DNA of 64,000 nucleotides, taken from Timaviella obliquedivisa GSE-PSE-MK23-08B. GTDB lineage: Bacteria; Cyanobacteriota; Cyanobacteriia; Elainellales; Elainellaceae. The stretch lies in assembly GCA_019358855.1 (NCBI GenBank), contig JAHHII010000001.1, positions 124,001-188,000 of the forward strand, read 5' to 3'. The notes below the pieces were generated by a model. It made no database searches and was not told where the DNA came from. It worked only from the letters and a program-made list of their open reading frames with translations. The translations under genes were made by a program, and so were the position numbers. The first letter of the stretch is position 1. Every line of letters starts with the position of its first letter. Positions 44,554 to 53,321 of the stretch are shown piece by piece.

Positions 44554-46347
44554 ATGGGCTTTGATTTGTTAAGGAGCTTCAAAGGCAAGCTAAGTGTAGG
44601 AATCATAGCAGTTGTAATAGGGATGGCGATCGCGTTGACAGGCTGTAATCTCAGCATTCGTACTGCCGCCGCCCGCATGCCTCAGTTGGTCTTTGCCAGT
44701 CCTAGTGATCCTTCCACCTTTAACTATCCTCTCAATGACTCATTGTTCAGCCTATTTGTCTACGGCTACCTTTACGAGGGGTTACTACGCGAAAACGGAC
44801 TGACCCGCGAACTAGAGCCAGTTCTGGCAGAATCTTGGAAAATTTCGGACGATAAGCTGCGAGTTGAGTTTACCCTAAAAAATGGGCTGCAATGGTCGGA
44901 TGGACAGCCTTTGACGGCAGACGATGTGATGTTCTCCTTTCAAGAAGTATATCTTAACCCCAAGATTCCAACGTCGGTTAGAGATATTTTGCAAGTAGGC
45001 GACAATGGCGCGTTACCCACTCTTCGGCAAATTGATCAGCAGCGCGTTGAGTTTAGAGTGCCAGAACCCTTTGCGCCTTTTTTAAGAAATGTAGGCGGAC
45101 TGCCGATCCTCCCTGCCCACATTTTGCGAGAGTCTACTCAGCAACAGGACAGTAAGGGCAACCTAAAGTACCTTTCTACGTGGGGCACCGATACCGACCC
45201 CCGAAAAATTATTGCCAACGGCCCTTACGTCATGGAGAGCTACACCTCGGGGCAGCGGGTGATTTTTCGGCGAAACCCCTACTACTGGCGCAAAGACGCA
45301 GCAGGACAGCCCCAGCCTTACATTGAGCGAATTGTGACCCAGATCGTGGGTTCAGAAGACGGGCAGTTATTGAGCTTTCGCTCAGGGGATTTAGATGAGT
45401 TCTCTGTTAAGCCTGAGTCTTTCCAATTGATGAAACAAGAGGAGAAACGCGGCAAGTATCAGATCTACAATGCAGGGCCCGAAACTGGTTCTCGGTTTAT
45501 TACCTTCAATCTTAATAAGGCAAAAAATGCTAAAGGACAACCCTTTGTAGACCCGATTCACTCGCAGTGGTTTAACAATCTGGCTTTTCGCAAGGCAGTT
45601 GCTCATGGGATCGATCGGGAACGGATGAGAACTAGCATTTATCAGGGTATTGGTGACTTACAAAACTCTCCCCTTGATAGCAAGAATCCTTTTTACCTGT
45701 CTCCAGAAAAGGGGGGTAAGGCTTATGATTACGATCCAGAGTTATCTAAAAAACTTTTAAAGGACGCTGGCTTTCAGACGAATGCTAAAGGTGAATTGTT
45801 GGATCAGTTGGGTAACCGCGTGCAGTTTGTACTACTGGTGAAGTCTGAGGAAAAATCGCGGGTCAGCGCTGCGGCACAGATTCAGCAAGATCTGACCCAA
45901 CTGGGCATGAAGGTTGACTTGCAAATTTTGGCATTTAACTCGGTTCTTAAAAGGCTGATGAGTCGCAACTGGGAGTGTTATGTTGGGGGTTTTGGCGGGG
46001 GCGGTGCTGACCCGCACAGCGGTTCTAACATCTGGAGAGTCAATGGTTCGGCTCATCAATTTAACCAGGGTCCCGAACCTGGAGAGCCACCTATTAGCGG
46101 CTGGGAAACGAGCAAGTGGGAGCAGGAGATCGATCGCCTCTTTGCCGCAGGTGCCCGAGAGCTAGACGATAGCAAGCGAACAGTATTCTATAACAAGTAT
46201 CAACAAATTGCTCAAGAACAACTGCCGTTTATCCATCTGGTTAACCCTCTGAGCTTGGATGCAGTCCGCGATCGCATTCAAAATATCAAGTTCTCTCCCT
46301 CTAGTGGAGCCTTCTGGAATCTGTATGAGTTGAAGGTGGCAAATTAA
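44554..46347 (+). CDS. ABC transporter family 5 (peptide/nickel) binding protein, copy 1
   Basis: A 597-residue lipoprotein (lipobox ALTGC, Cys about 31) of the DppA/OppA SBP_bac_5 family, which captures oligopeptides or similar ligands in the periplasm. Signatures are LEPVLAESWKISDDK, FTLKNGLQWSDGQPLTADDV (about 107-126), IIANGPYVMESYTSGQRVIF and FRKAVAHGIDRERM. Immediately followed by a paralogue; no permease or ATPase genes are close, so the transporter must be encoded elsewhere or shared. Confidence 0.9.
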   Translation: MGFDLLRSFKGKLSVGIIAVVIGMAIALTGCNLSIRTAAARMPQLVFASPSDPSTFNYPLNDSLFSLFVYGYLYEGLLRENGLTRELEPVLAESWKISDDKLRVEFTLKNGLQWSDGQPLTADDVMFSFQEVYLNPKIPTSVRDILQVGDNGALPTLRQIDQQRVEFRVPEPFAPFLRNVGGLPILPAHILRESTQQQDSKGNLKYLSTWGTDTDPRKIIANGPYVMESYTSGQRVIFRRNPYYWRKDAAGQPQPYIERIVTQIVGSEDGQLLSFRSGDLDEFSVKPESFQLMKQEEKRGKYQIYNAGPETGSRFITFNLNKAKNAKGQPFVDPIHSQWFNNLAFRKAVAHGIDRERMRTSIYQGIGDLQNSPLDSKNPFYLSPEKGGKAYDYDPELSKKLLKDAGFQTNAKGELLDQLGNRVQFVLLVKSEEKSRVSAAAQIQQDLTQLGMKVDLQILAFNSVLKRLMSRNWECYVGGFGGGGADPHSGSNIWRVNGSAHQFNQGPEPGEPPISGWETSKWEQEIDRLFAAGARELDDSKRTVFYNKYQQIAQEQLPFIHLVNPLSLDAVRDRIQNIKFSPSSGAFWNLYELKVAN

Positions 46348-46382
46348 AATAGATACTTCTGCATTGACGAGGGTTTTTCATA

Positions 46383-48182
46383 ATGGGTTCTGTATTTCTT
46401 AGGCTGCGCCTCAGGTGGCAATATTTAGGTTGGCAACAGGCGATCGCCCTCATTCTTCTTTGTCTTCTCACCTTGCCCCTCACTGCCTGCGACATCAGCA
46501 ACTTTCGCACCCGATCGGCACAGGCATCTCGGCTAGTCGTTAGCACCCTCAGCGATCCCAAATCCTTCAACCCCATCACCGAATCGAATGAAGTAACAGG
46601 AATGCTGTTTGATGGGCTGCTTTCTACCAATGGAGTCACGGGCAAGTTAGAGCCAGGATTAGCAGAATCTTGGGAAATTTCGCCTGATCAGCGCACCATT
46701 ACCTACAAGCTGCGGGAAGGGCTGAAATGGTCGGATGGCGTGCCTATGACCGTGGATGATGTCGTGTTTTACTACAACAAAATTCTATTTAACGAAAAAA
46801 TTCCTAATAGCTCGGTTGATTTATTTCGCATTGGCGAGAAAGGGCTGTTCCCAATTGTGCGTCAAGTGGACGATCGCCGCGTAGAATTTATCTCTCCTGA
46901 ACCCTTTGCCCCACTCCTCCGATTTGCAGGCGGCAGTGTTTTGCCCAAACACGCCTTAGAAAAATATGTGACTCAAGTGGATGACGAAGGCGTACCGTTG
47001 GTTGCCTCAGTTTGGGGAACCGACACTGATCCGAAACAACTAGTGGGCAATGGCGCTTACGTGTTGAAAAGCTATGAACCCGGACAGCGCCTGATGTTTG
47101 AGCGCAACCCTTATTATTGGAAAAAAGATCCCCAGGGTCAGCAGTTGCCCTACATTGATCAGTATGTGGTGCAGGTGATTGAGTCTACTGATGCTTCTCT
47201 TAGTCAGTTTCGGGCAGGTGGGTCTGATGTAGAATCCATTACCCCTGAGTATTTTGCGCTGATGAAGCGGGAGGAGAAACGAGGAAAATTCAAGATTTCT
47301 AATGGGGGCCCGGCGCTGAGTTCTTTGTTTGTGACGTTCAACCTTAACCAAGGCAAGCGTAACGGCAAGCCTCTGATTGAGCCGATTAAATCCCGTTGGT
47401 TTAACACGCTGGACTTTCGTAAGGCGATCGCCCACGCTATCGATCGCCCTAGCCTCATTAACAACATCTACCAGGGTTTAGGCGTGCCCCAGCATTCGCC
47501 CATCTACATTCAAAGCCCCTACTATTTCCCGCCGGAAAAGGGTTTGCCCACCTACGACTACAACCCCAGCAAAGCCAAGGAACTGCTTTTGGGGGCAGGC
47601 TTCAAATACAATGCTGCTAGCCAGCTTGTCGATGCTGAAGGCAATCGGGTGCGCTTCACCATGGCAACCAATGCAGGCAATAAAGTGCGAGAAGCCACAG
47701 GGTCGCAGATTAAATCTGACCTGGCAAAAATTGGCATCCAGGTTGATTTTCAGCCGATCGCGTTCAATACCCTGGTCGATAAGATGAGTAATACTCTCGA
47801 TTGGGAAGCCATCATCATGGGGTTGGGTGGAGCCGGAACTGAGCCAGATGGTGGTAGAAACGTTTGGTCGCCCAATGGGCGGCTGCACTTTTTTAATCAA
47901 ATTCCTGCACCGGGACAAGCGCCTGTTGAAGGTCGCCAAGTTGCAGACTGGGAAACCGAAATTGGTCGCCTTTACATTCAGGGTGGGCAGCAGCTAATTG
48001 ACGAAAAGCGCAAAGAAATTTATGCCCAAATTCAGCGGCAGGCACAGGCGCAGGTGCCGTTCATCTATTTGGTCAATCCGCTCTTGTTGTCGGCAGTGCG
48101 CGATCGCGTGCAGGGTGTTAAGTTCTCTGCTTTGGGCGGCTCGCTGTGGAACCTTCCAGAGCTAAAACTTACAGAAGAATAA
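46383..48182 (+). CDS. ABC transporter family 5 (peptide/nickel) binding protein, copy 2
   Basis: A 599-residue paralogue of the previous gene, 35 bases downstream on the same strand. Lipobox region LPLTACDIS; signatures LEPGLAESWEISPDQ, YKLREGLKWSDGVPMTVDDV and LDFRKAIAHAIDRPSL. The two proteins align along the full length, suggesting tandem duplication and possibly different ligand ranges. They likely form one transcript with the thioredoxin-fold gene that follows 24 bases later. Confidence 0.9.
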   Translation: MGSVFLRLRLRWQYLGWQQAIALILLCLLTLPLTACDISNFRTRSAQASRLVVSTLSDPKSFNPITESNEVTGMLFDGLLSTNGVTGKLEPGLAESWEISPDQRTITYKLREGLKWSDGVPMTVDDVVFYYNKILFNEKIPNSSVDLFRIGEKGLFPIVRQVDDRRVEFISPEPFAPLLRFAGGSVLPKHALEKYVTQVDDEGVPLVASVWGTDTDPKQLVGNGAYVLKSYEPGQRLMFERNPYYWKKDPQGQQLPYIDQYVVQVIESTDASLSQFRAGGSDVESITPEYFALMKREEKRGKFKISNGGPALSSLFVTFNLNQGKRNGKPLIEPIKSRWFNTLDFRKAIAHAIDRPSLINNIYQGLGVPQHSPIYIQSPYYFPPEKGLPTYDYNPSKAKELLLGAGFKYNAASQLVDAEGNRVRFTMATNAGNKVREATGSQIKSDLAKIGIQVDFQPIAFNTLVDKMSNTLDWEAIIMGLGGAGTEPDGGRNVWSPNGRLHFFNQIPAPGQAPVEGRQVADWETEIGRLYIQGGQQLIDEKRKEIYAQIQRQAQAQVPFIYLVNPLLLSAVRDRVQGVKFSALGGSLWNLPELKLTEE

Positions 48183-48206
48183 GACCCGAAGAACCCGAGG
48201 GCACAG

Positions 48207-48827
48207 ATGTCAGGGATAATGGCAAGAGCAGTTCTCTTACAGAAATCCTTAACGAGTCCGATGGTGTTTTCAAGAATTAGGTCTATTTGGCAAACCGCGA
48301 TCGCCCTCAGCGTCGCCCTTTTCCTCAGCTTTCTCTTCATCAGCTTTCCTGCCGGGGCAGTCCTGACCGATGATCACTTCGATGGCAATATTTTCCCCCT
48401 ATATGCAGGCAATGGCTCTCTAGTTCCCCCTAGAGTTAGCCTAGTTGAAACTTTGCGGGAGCATAGACCCGCATTGCTGGTTTTTTATGCGGATGACAGT
48501 AGCGATTGCAAGAAATATGTTTCTGTTGTCTCCTACCTGGACTCCTTCTACGGTCGGGAGGCTAACTTTATTCCAGTGATTGTTGATGCGATCCCGCTCA
48601 AGTCTAGCTATGCGCCCACTGAAGCAGGCTATTACTACAAGGGCTATTTGCCCCAAACTGTTCTGCTCGACCAATCAGGTAAGGTGGTGCTAGATGCTGA
48701 GGGTGTGCTGCCGTTTGAGCAAGTTGATGATGCGTTTCGGGAAGTGTTTAACCTGCTGCCTCGCACTGAGTCTGTTGAGTTAAGACGACGACCTGTAAAT
48801 GAGGTCAATACAGAACTCACAAATTAA
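48207..48827 (+). CDS. Thioredoxin-fold thylakoid protein, photosystem I accumulation factor-like
   Basis: A 206-residue protein with an N-terminal hydrophobic segment (about 28-50) and a thioredoxin-like fold: PALLVFYADDSSDCKKYVSV (88-107), IPVIVDAIP and LPQTVLLDQSGKVVLDAEG. The usual CxxC is reduced to SSDC, leaving only Cys 101. It closely resembles cyanobacterial proteins annotated as thylakoid membrane photosystem I accumulation factor; that name is from memory of the family, not proved here. The start may be the ATG at 48261 (MVFSRIRS), which gives a cleaner signal segment. It follows the binding proteins. Confidence 0.7.
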   Translation: MSGIMARAVLLQKSLTSPMVFSRIRSIWQTAIALSVALFLSFLFISFPAGAVLTDDHFDGNIFPLYAGNGSLVPPRVSLVETLREHRPALLVFYADDSSDCKKYVSVVSYLDSFYGREANFIPVIVDAIPLKSSYAPTEAGYYYKGYLPQTVLLDQSGKVVLDAEGVLPFEQVDDAFREVFNLLPRTESVELRRRPVNEVNTELTN

Positions 48828-49183
48828 TTCCTTTCTAGAGAATTAAGAATTTCTACAGTTGCATCTTAAAACACCTGTGGTCTTGGGTCATTAGGGCTGT
48901 CTATAAAAGGTTTTCATAAATCAAGGTCTTAAGAAACCTAAGGGGCGATCGCCCCATTGATTTTTATCACAAGGCAGCCCAAGATACAAAAGTCGAACTA
49001 GGATTAAGTGTAAATACTGGTTAATCAGAGCATCGCATTGCTGGTGAGGAATCTGGAGGGGTGATAGAGTACATAGTGCATCTACGATCCATGCTGGTAA
49101 GCATACGTGTCAGTCTCAGGCAAAGACTCTAAACCCATCCAGGGCTTGATGGATAGAAGAAATTTGATGAAGCCAATGTAAAC
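48828..49183. other. Intergenic region upstream of the kinase
   Basis: About 355 bases. A 14-base perfect palindrome GGGGCGATCGCCCC (48943-48956), an extended HIP1 site, is followed by ATTGATTTTT and might act as a weak terminator. Otherwise no recognisable feature; the promoter for the kinase gene should be here. Confidence 0.35.
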
Positions 49184-51115
49184 ATGAGTCTCTCATTGCC
49201 CCAAAGCAGTTCAGAAATTCCTCTGGGCGGACGTTACAAAATTATTAGCCATCTCGGTGCAGGTGGATTTGGTCAGACTTTTCTGGCAGAAGATCTGCAT
49301 TTGCCAGGGCATCCTGTTTGTGTGCTGAAGCAGCTTAAGCCCGAGATCAGCAACGACAATACCCTTCAAATGGCGAGACGCTGCTTCAACACTGAGGCAA
49401 AAGTTCTCTATCAGCTTGGCATCCACGAGCAAATCCCTCGGTTGCTGGCTCACTTTGAGCAAGACAAAGAGTTTTATTTGGCTCAAGAGTTTATCGAAGG
49501 CAATTCTTTAACTGAAGAGTTAACTGAAGGAAAGGTTTGGTCAGAAGACTACGTGATCAATCTGCTGAAGGAGATTCTTCATATCCTCAGCTTTGTTCAT
49601 CAACAGCAAGTGATTCACCGCGACATCAAGCCGTCTAATTTGATTCGCCGTAAAAAAGACGATCGCATCGAACTGATTGATTTTGGAGCGGTTAAGCAGG
49701 TTGGCACGCTAGAAGCGATCGATGCAGAAAGCGGGCTCACGAATGTCACGATTTCGATCGGCACGAAAGGATACATGCCCAGTGAGCAGTTGGCAGGCAA
49801 GCCTCGCTTTAGCAGTGATATCTACGCTGTAGGCATTCTAGGCATCCAGGCACTGACTGGGGTACATCCTCGGCACTTTGAGGAAGATACTCAAGGCGAA
49901 ATTGCCTGGCATCATCGAGTGGCTCAGGTTAGTCCTGCCTTAAGGGCAGTGCTCGATCGCATGGTCAACTATGACTTTCGATCGCGTTATCTCGACGCTC
50001 TAGAAGCTCTGGAAGCCTTAGAAGTCCTAGAAACTCTAGAAACGTTGCCGCTGCCAGCATCGGCAGTGCCCAAGACGGCAGGCAGGTTGAATTCGGCAAC
50101 TGTTTTGCAAAACTTGACTCAGTTTCAATCTAAAAACGGCTCTACTGGGAGAGCCTCTAGGGGCAAGTCGGTAGAGCCACAGGGACAAGACGACGAATCT
50201 CCAGCCACTGCCATTTGGCTGACAGCCAGTTCAGAGAGTGGTGTCATGGAGCGCTCTGATTTAACGCATTTAACCACCCACGCGATCGGTCGATCGCGCC
50301 CTAGCACTGTCTCTACTAGGGTTGCTAGAGCAATGGGCGCTAGCGCTGGATCTGATGCTACGTCTATGATGGCTGAGGATAACGATCATCGGCGGCAACA
50401 GGCTTGGATTGGGCTTGGAGCGATCGCCCTGTTGGGTCTTGCTTACACCCTAGCCCAACTGTTTGTGCCCAACTGGAGCGAGCAGTTTTTGAACCCCGCC
50501 CAAACGCCTGATGCGCTCGCTCAGACTGATAAGGACGCGCTGACACCCGAAGAGCAAGCGATCGAATTCTTAAAACAAGCCAATCTAAAAATGCAGGCAG
50601 GCGAGTCCGCTGCCTCGTTGAAGCTGTACGACAAGTCGCTTGCCCTTAAAGCCGACTCCCCTGAGGCGAATGCAGGACGATGTGAAGCACTCAATCATCT
50701 CAACCGTCCTGATGAGGCGATCGTTTTTTGCAACGATGCTCTGGCATACAAGCCCAACTACTCTCAAGCTCTTTGGAGCAAGGGTAATGCCCTCTTCCTT
50801 CAGAAACGGCAATTTGAGGCGCTCAAGCTCTATGAAGAAGTGACGGAACGCAAGCCAGAGTTTGCCCCTGGTTGGGTAAGACTGGGTATGACTTTGCAAG
50901 CCCTGGGACGCTCTGCTGAAGCGCTGAATGCATTAGACAAAGGGATCGCGCTTTATCGCAACTCTGCTGAAGCGTGGGGAGCAAAGGGTAAAGCTTTGCT
51001 AAATCTGCAACGCTATGAACAGGCAGTGATTGCGTTTAATAAGGCGCTTCAGATTCAGCCTGACGATCTTCAGTGGCTGAAGCTAAAAGAGCAAGCGCGA
51101 TCGCGCCAAAGATAG
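49184..51115 (+). CDS. Membrane-anchored Ser/Thr protein kinase with TPR sensor
   Basis: A 643-residue Hanks-type kinase. The kinase domain (about 15-280) has GAGGFGQTFLAED (glycine loop 25-37), Lys 49 (VCVLKQLKP), HRDIKPSNL (145-153), DFGAVKQ (166-172) and YMPSEQLAG as activation segment. A Ser/Thr/Ala-rich linker includes EALEALEALEVLE (Glu-Ala-Leu repeat about 270-283). One membrane helix lies about 408-430. The extracytoplasmic part (about 455-640) holds four to five TPR repeats such as AEAWGAKGKALLNLQRYEQA, which bind partners. Typical cyanobacterial Spk architecture; ligand unknown. Confidence 0.92.
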   Translation: MSLSLPQSSSEIPLGGRYKIISHLGAGGFGQTFLAEDLHLPGHPVCVLKQLKPEISNDNTLQMARRCFNTEAKVLYQLGIHEQIPRLLAHFEQDKEFYLAQEFIEGNSLTEELTEGKVWSEDYVINLLKEILHILSFVHQQQVIHRDIKPSNLIRRKKDDRIELIDFGAVKQVGTLEAIDAESGLTNVTISIGTKGYMPSEQLAGKPRFSSDIYAVGILGIQALTGVHPRHFEEDTQGEIAWHHRVAQVSPALRAVLDRMVNYDFRSRYLDALEALEALEVLETLETLPLPASAVPKTAGRLNSATVLQNLTQFQSKNGSTGRASRGKSVEPQGQDDESPATAIWLTASSESGVMERSDLTHLTTHAIGRSRPSTVSTRVARAMGASAGSDATSMMAEDNDHRRQQAWIGLGAIALLGLAYTLAQLFVPNWSEQFLNPAQTPDALAQTDKDALTPEEQAIEFLKQANLKMQAGESAASLKLYDKSLALKADSPEANAGRCEALNHLNRPDEAIVFCNDALAYKPNYSQALWSKGNALFLQKRQFEALKLYEEVTERKPEFAPGWVRLGMTLQALGRSAEALNALDKGIALYRNSAEAWGAKGKALLNLQRYEQAVIAFNKALQIQPDDLQWLKLKEQARSRQR

Positions 51116-51225
51116 TAAACCCTACAGGAGCAAGAAGAACCCGCATTACACAAGGCATCTATCCACTCATTGGGCATCTCTACACTGTAGAAATACCAAT
51201 TCTTTTATTATCTAGGGGTGACATT

Positions 51226-51852
51226 GTGTTAGAACAATCAGCGCTGGCAAATCCTTTGCTCGGCAGTCTTACCTCTCCAAACAATGACCTTAGTGGTTTA
51301 GGATATCGTACTACTGTACTACACGATATTTTAATCGTAACTTGGGGCTTGAACCTGATTAACTGGGTTTTTCTAGGCAATGCGCTCCATTGGTTTGGGC
51401 TGCGCCCTAGAACCTTGGTTGGATTGCTGGGCATTGTCTTTAGTCCATTTCTGCACAGCAGTATCGTGCATTTGTTAGGAAACTCTCTGGTTTTCTTTGT
51501 GCTGGGGTGGATGGTTCTCTATCGGGGTTCCGCTGATTTTGTCATCGTTACGATGATTGTGGCATTGGCTGAAGGGCTGGGCGTATGGCTATTTGGGCGA
51601 TCGGCTAACCACATCGGCGGCAGCGGGGTCATCTTCGGCTACTTTGGCTTTTTGCTGTTTGGCAGTTTTTTTGACCAAGACTTGACGGCGCTAGTTTTAT
51701 CACTGGCAGTGGGCATTTTCTACTGGTGGATGCTGCCCGGCATCATGCCAAGTGACGATCGCAGCATTTCCTGGGAAGGACATCTGTTTGGTTTTTTAGG
51801 TGGCGTAGTAGCCGCCCAACTTTTGCCTTTGATTCGTGGCTTTTATATCTAA
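51226..51852 (+). CDS. Rhomboid-family intramembrane serine protease
   Basis: A 208-residue polytopic protein with about six membrane helices. The catalytic dyad is visible: GGSGVIFGYFGF with Ser 133 and EGHLFGFLGG with His 186; HLLGNSLVFFVLGW (82-95) supplies the conserved His-Asn oxyanion region. I start at the GTG at 51226 (AGGGG seven bases upstream); an earlier GTG at 51073 overlaps the kinase gene and adds 51 residues that are not rhomboid-like. Probably cleaves membrane proteins; substrate unknown. Confidence 0.82.
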   Translation: MLEQSALANPLLGSLTSPNNDLSGLGYRTTVLHDILIVTWGLNLINWVFLGNALHWFGLRPRTLVGLLGIVFSPFLHSSIVHLLGNSLVFFVLGWMVLYRGSADFVIVTMIVALAEGLGVWLFGRSANHIGGSGVIFGYFGFLLFGSFFDQDLTALVLSLAVGIFYWWMLPGIMPSDDRSISWEGHLFGFLGGVVAAQLLPLIRGFYI

Positions 51853-51897
51853 ACTAGAAGGTGACGCAATTAAGGCAGATGCAATTTAAGGAAGACT

Positions 51898-52560
51898 ATG
51901 ACAGAAGCAAAGGGAAATGACCAAGCCCGTGAGATTTTTCGGGCGGCTTACGAAAACCGCTATACCTGGGATCATAACTTTCCAGGCTATACTGCCGATG
52001 TGAGCTTGAAGCGAGGAGATGAGGTTTATACCGGGCAAGTGCGCCTACCTGCTGATGGAATGAAGGCAGAGGTCACGAATGTAGCTGATGAGCAAGCTAA
52101 AAAAGAGATTGCTGAGCAGGCTTGGGAAATTGGGGTTCATCGCGTGCGGCGCACCTTTGAGCAAACCCACGGACAAAATGTATTCAAGCTAGGCGAAACT
52201 GATAAAACGGGCGCTGTAGAAATATTTGTAGAAGGAAAGGCGATGGGCGATCGCTACAAAGTCCGCGATAACGAAGTGTGCTTAGTTCATCGCCACATTG
52301 GCAATGTTGTCGTGACCATTAACACCTACACTAGCCACAAAACGGGCGAAGGCTACCTTTCTCACCGCTATGACTCGGCTTACCACGATGCGGCAACAGG
52401 CGAAGCTAAGGGCGAAAGTGACTTTGAAGATACCTACGAAAAAGTAGGAGATTACTACATTTTGACCAAGCGACTCATTTGCTCAACTCAAAATGGAGAA
52501 GACGTAACTCACGAGTACAGCTTCTCCAATGTTCGCTTGCTTCAGCCTGCGATCGTTTAA
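51898..52560 (+). CDS. DUF3386 protein
   Basis: A 220-residue cyanobacterial DUF3386 protein. It opens AREIFRAAYENRYTWDHNFPGY (about 10-31) and shows repeated charged beta strands (DGMKAEVTNVADEQAKKEI; YLSHRYDSAYHDAATG). No signal, membrane segment or catalytic motif is obvious. Function unknown. It follows the rhomboid gene by 45 bases; an AAGGAAG Shine-Dalgarno lies just before the ATG. Confidence 0.85.
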   Translation: MTEAKGNDQAREIFRAAYENRYTWDHNFPGYTADVSLKRGDEVYTGQVRLPADGMKAEVTNVADEQAKKEIAEQAWEIGVHRVRRTFEQTHGQNVFKLGETDKTGAVEIFVEGKAMGDRYKVRDNEVCLVHRHIGNVVVTINTYTSHKTGEGYLSHRYDSAYHDAATGEAKGESDFEDTYEKVGDYYILTKRLICSTQNGEDVTHEYSFSNVRLLQPAIV

Positions 52561-52583
52561 GGCGGGTATTACGGCTGCTGTAG

Positions 52584-52621
52584 ATAAACGGCTGTTCTAG
52601 ATATAAACGGCTGTTCTAGAT
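52584..52621. repeat. Tandem 19-bp repeat, two perfect copies, before nfu
   Basis: ataaacggctgttctagat occurs at 52584-52602 and 52603-52621, followed by a third partial ATAA. Each unit contains a TCTAGA palindrome. It lies about 45-80 bases upstream of the nfu ATG, a position suited to regulation. Confidence 0.9.
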
Positions 52622-52664
52622 ATAACCTACAATTGATGTAACGCGATTTTCTGCAAGGTGAACT

Positions 52665-52904
52665 ATGCAAACATTGGAACTCACGTCTGAAAACGTGGAA
52701 AAGGTTTTGGATGAAATGCGCCCCTACCTGATTTCAGATGGTGGCAACGTGGAATTGGTGGAGTTGGAAGGTCCAATCGTAAAGCTACGGCTTCAGGGCG
52801 CTTGCGGCTCTTGTCCAAGTTCGGCAATGACGTTGCGAATGGGGATTGAGCGGAAGCTACGGGAAACGATCCCTGAGATTGCTGAGGTTGAACAAGTTTT
52901 TTAA
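52665..52904 (+). CDS. nfu: NifU-like Fe-S scaffold protein
   Basis: A 79-residue protein consisting of the NifU C-terminal (Nfu) domain only. [20 protein letters not shown] (35-54) includes the CGSC motif (Cys 47 and 50) that holds a 4Fe-4S cluster between two monomers and hands it to apoproteins such as photosystem I subunits. Length and sequence are typical of cyanobacterial Nfu, an essential scaffold. An AAGG Shine-Dalgarno precedes the ATG. Confidence 0.94.
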   Translation: MQTLELTSENVEKVLDEMRPYLISDGGNVELVELEGPIVKLRLQGACGSCPSSAMTLRMGIERKLRETIPEIAEVEQVF

Positions 52905-52963
52905 GGAATCTTAAGATATCTGGGTTCTAGGTCACTGGGTGATACTGGAACTGTAGAGTTTAG

Positions 52964-53000
52964 AGCAGGGAGAACTTAAGGTTTTTCCTGCTTATTTTTT
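52964..53000 (+). terminator. Intrinsic terminator after nfu
   Basis: AGCAGGGAGAAC... pairs with ...GTTTTTCCTGCT around a short loop, followed by TATTTTTT (52995-53000). The stem has G-U pairs but is strong at its base (AGCAGG/CCTGCT). Confidence 0.8.
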
Positions 53001-53053
53001 GCTAAGGGAGTTGCGTGAAAATAAAACACCAGTGAAATGCATTGACTTTTCAG

Positions 53054-53129
53054 CCCCCTAAATCCCCCATTCTGGAGCAGGACTTCCGAACCTTTCAAAG
53101 TCCCCCAGAATGGGGGATTTAGAAGGCGG
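53054..53129 (-). repeat. Palindromic interspersed repeat, copy C
   Basis: CCCCCTAAATCCCCCATTC (53054-53072) and GAATGGGGGATTTAGAAGG form the arms; the loop reads GACTTCCGAACCTTTCAAAG. Its reverse complement aligns with copy A through GACTTTGAA and AAGTC. Free-standing, not in a gene. Confidence 0.85.
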
Positions 53130-53321
53130 TTCAGGGCGTTATTTAATTGCAACTCCCTAATTATGGCAGTTTGAGGTACGCATAGGGGTGCTGCTCCTGC
53201 GATTTTCCATAGCGGATGACGATCGCCCAGCGATCGCCCAGCGATCGCCTGAGTGATTCGGCAGCGATCGCTTTTCGCCAAGTTATGACCAGATTTTTGT
53301 CGTTTTTCTTGATCTTGACTC

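Larger units (their letters stand above)
52905..53321. other. Intergenic region with terminator, repeat and HIP1 cluster
   Basis: About 415 bases between nfu and the GH57 gene. It contains the nfu terminator, repeat copy C and, at 53220-53249, an 11-base unit (CGATCGCCCAG) repeated 2.7 times, followed by another GCGATCGC at 53264. A minus-strand frame across it is judged spurious because much of it is the repeat. Confidence 0.6.

Noticed and set aside
48943-48956. Palindrome GGGGCGATCGCCCC as a terminator or operator
   Set aside because: An extended HIP1 site; HIP1 palindromes are everywhere in this genome and the following T-run is interrupted.
51073-51225. Upstream GTG start for the rhomboid protease
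   Set aside because: Would overlap the kinase gene by 43 bases and add 51 residues without membrane or rhomboid character, while the GTG at 51226 has a better ribosome site.
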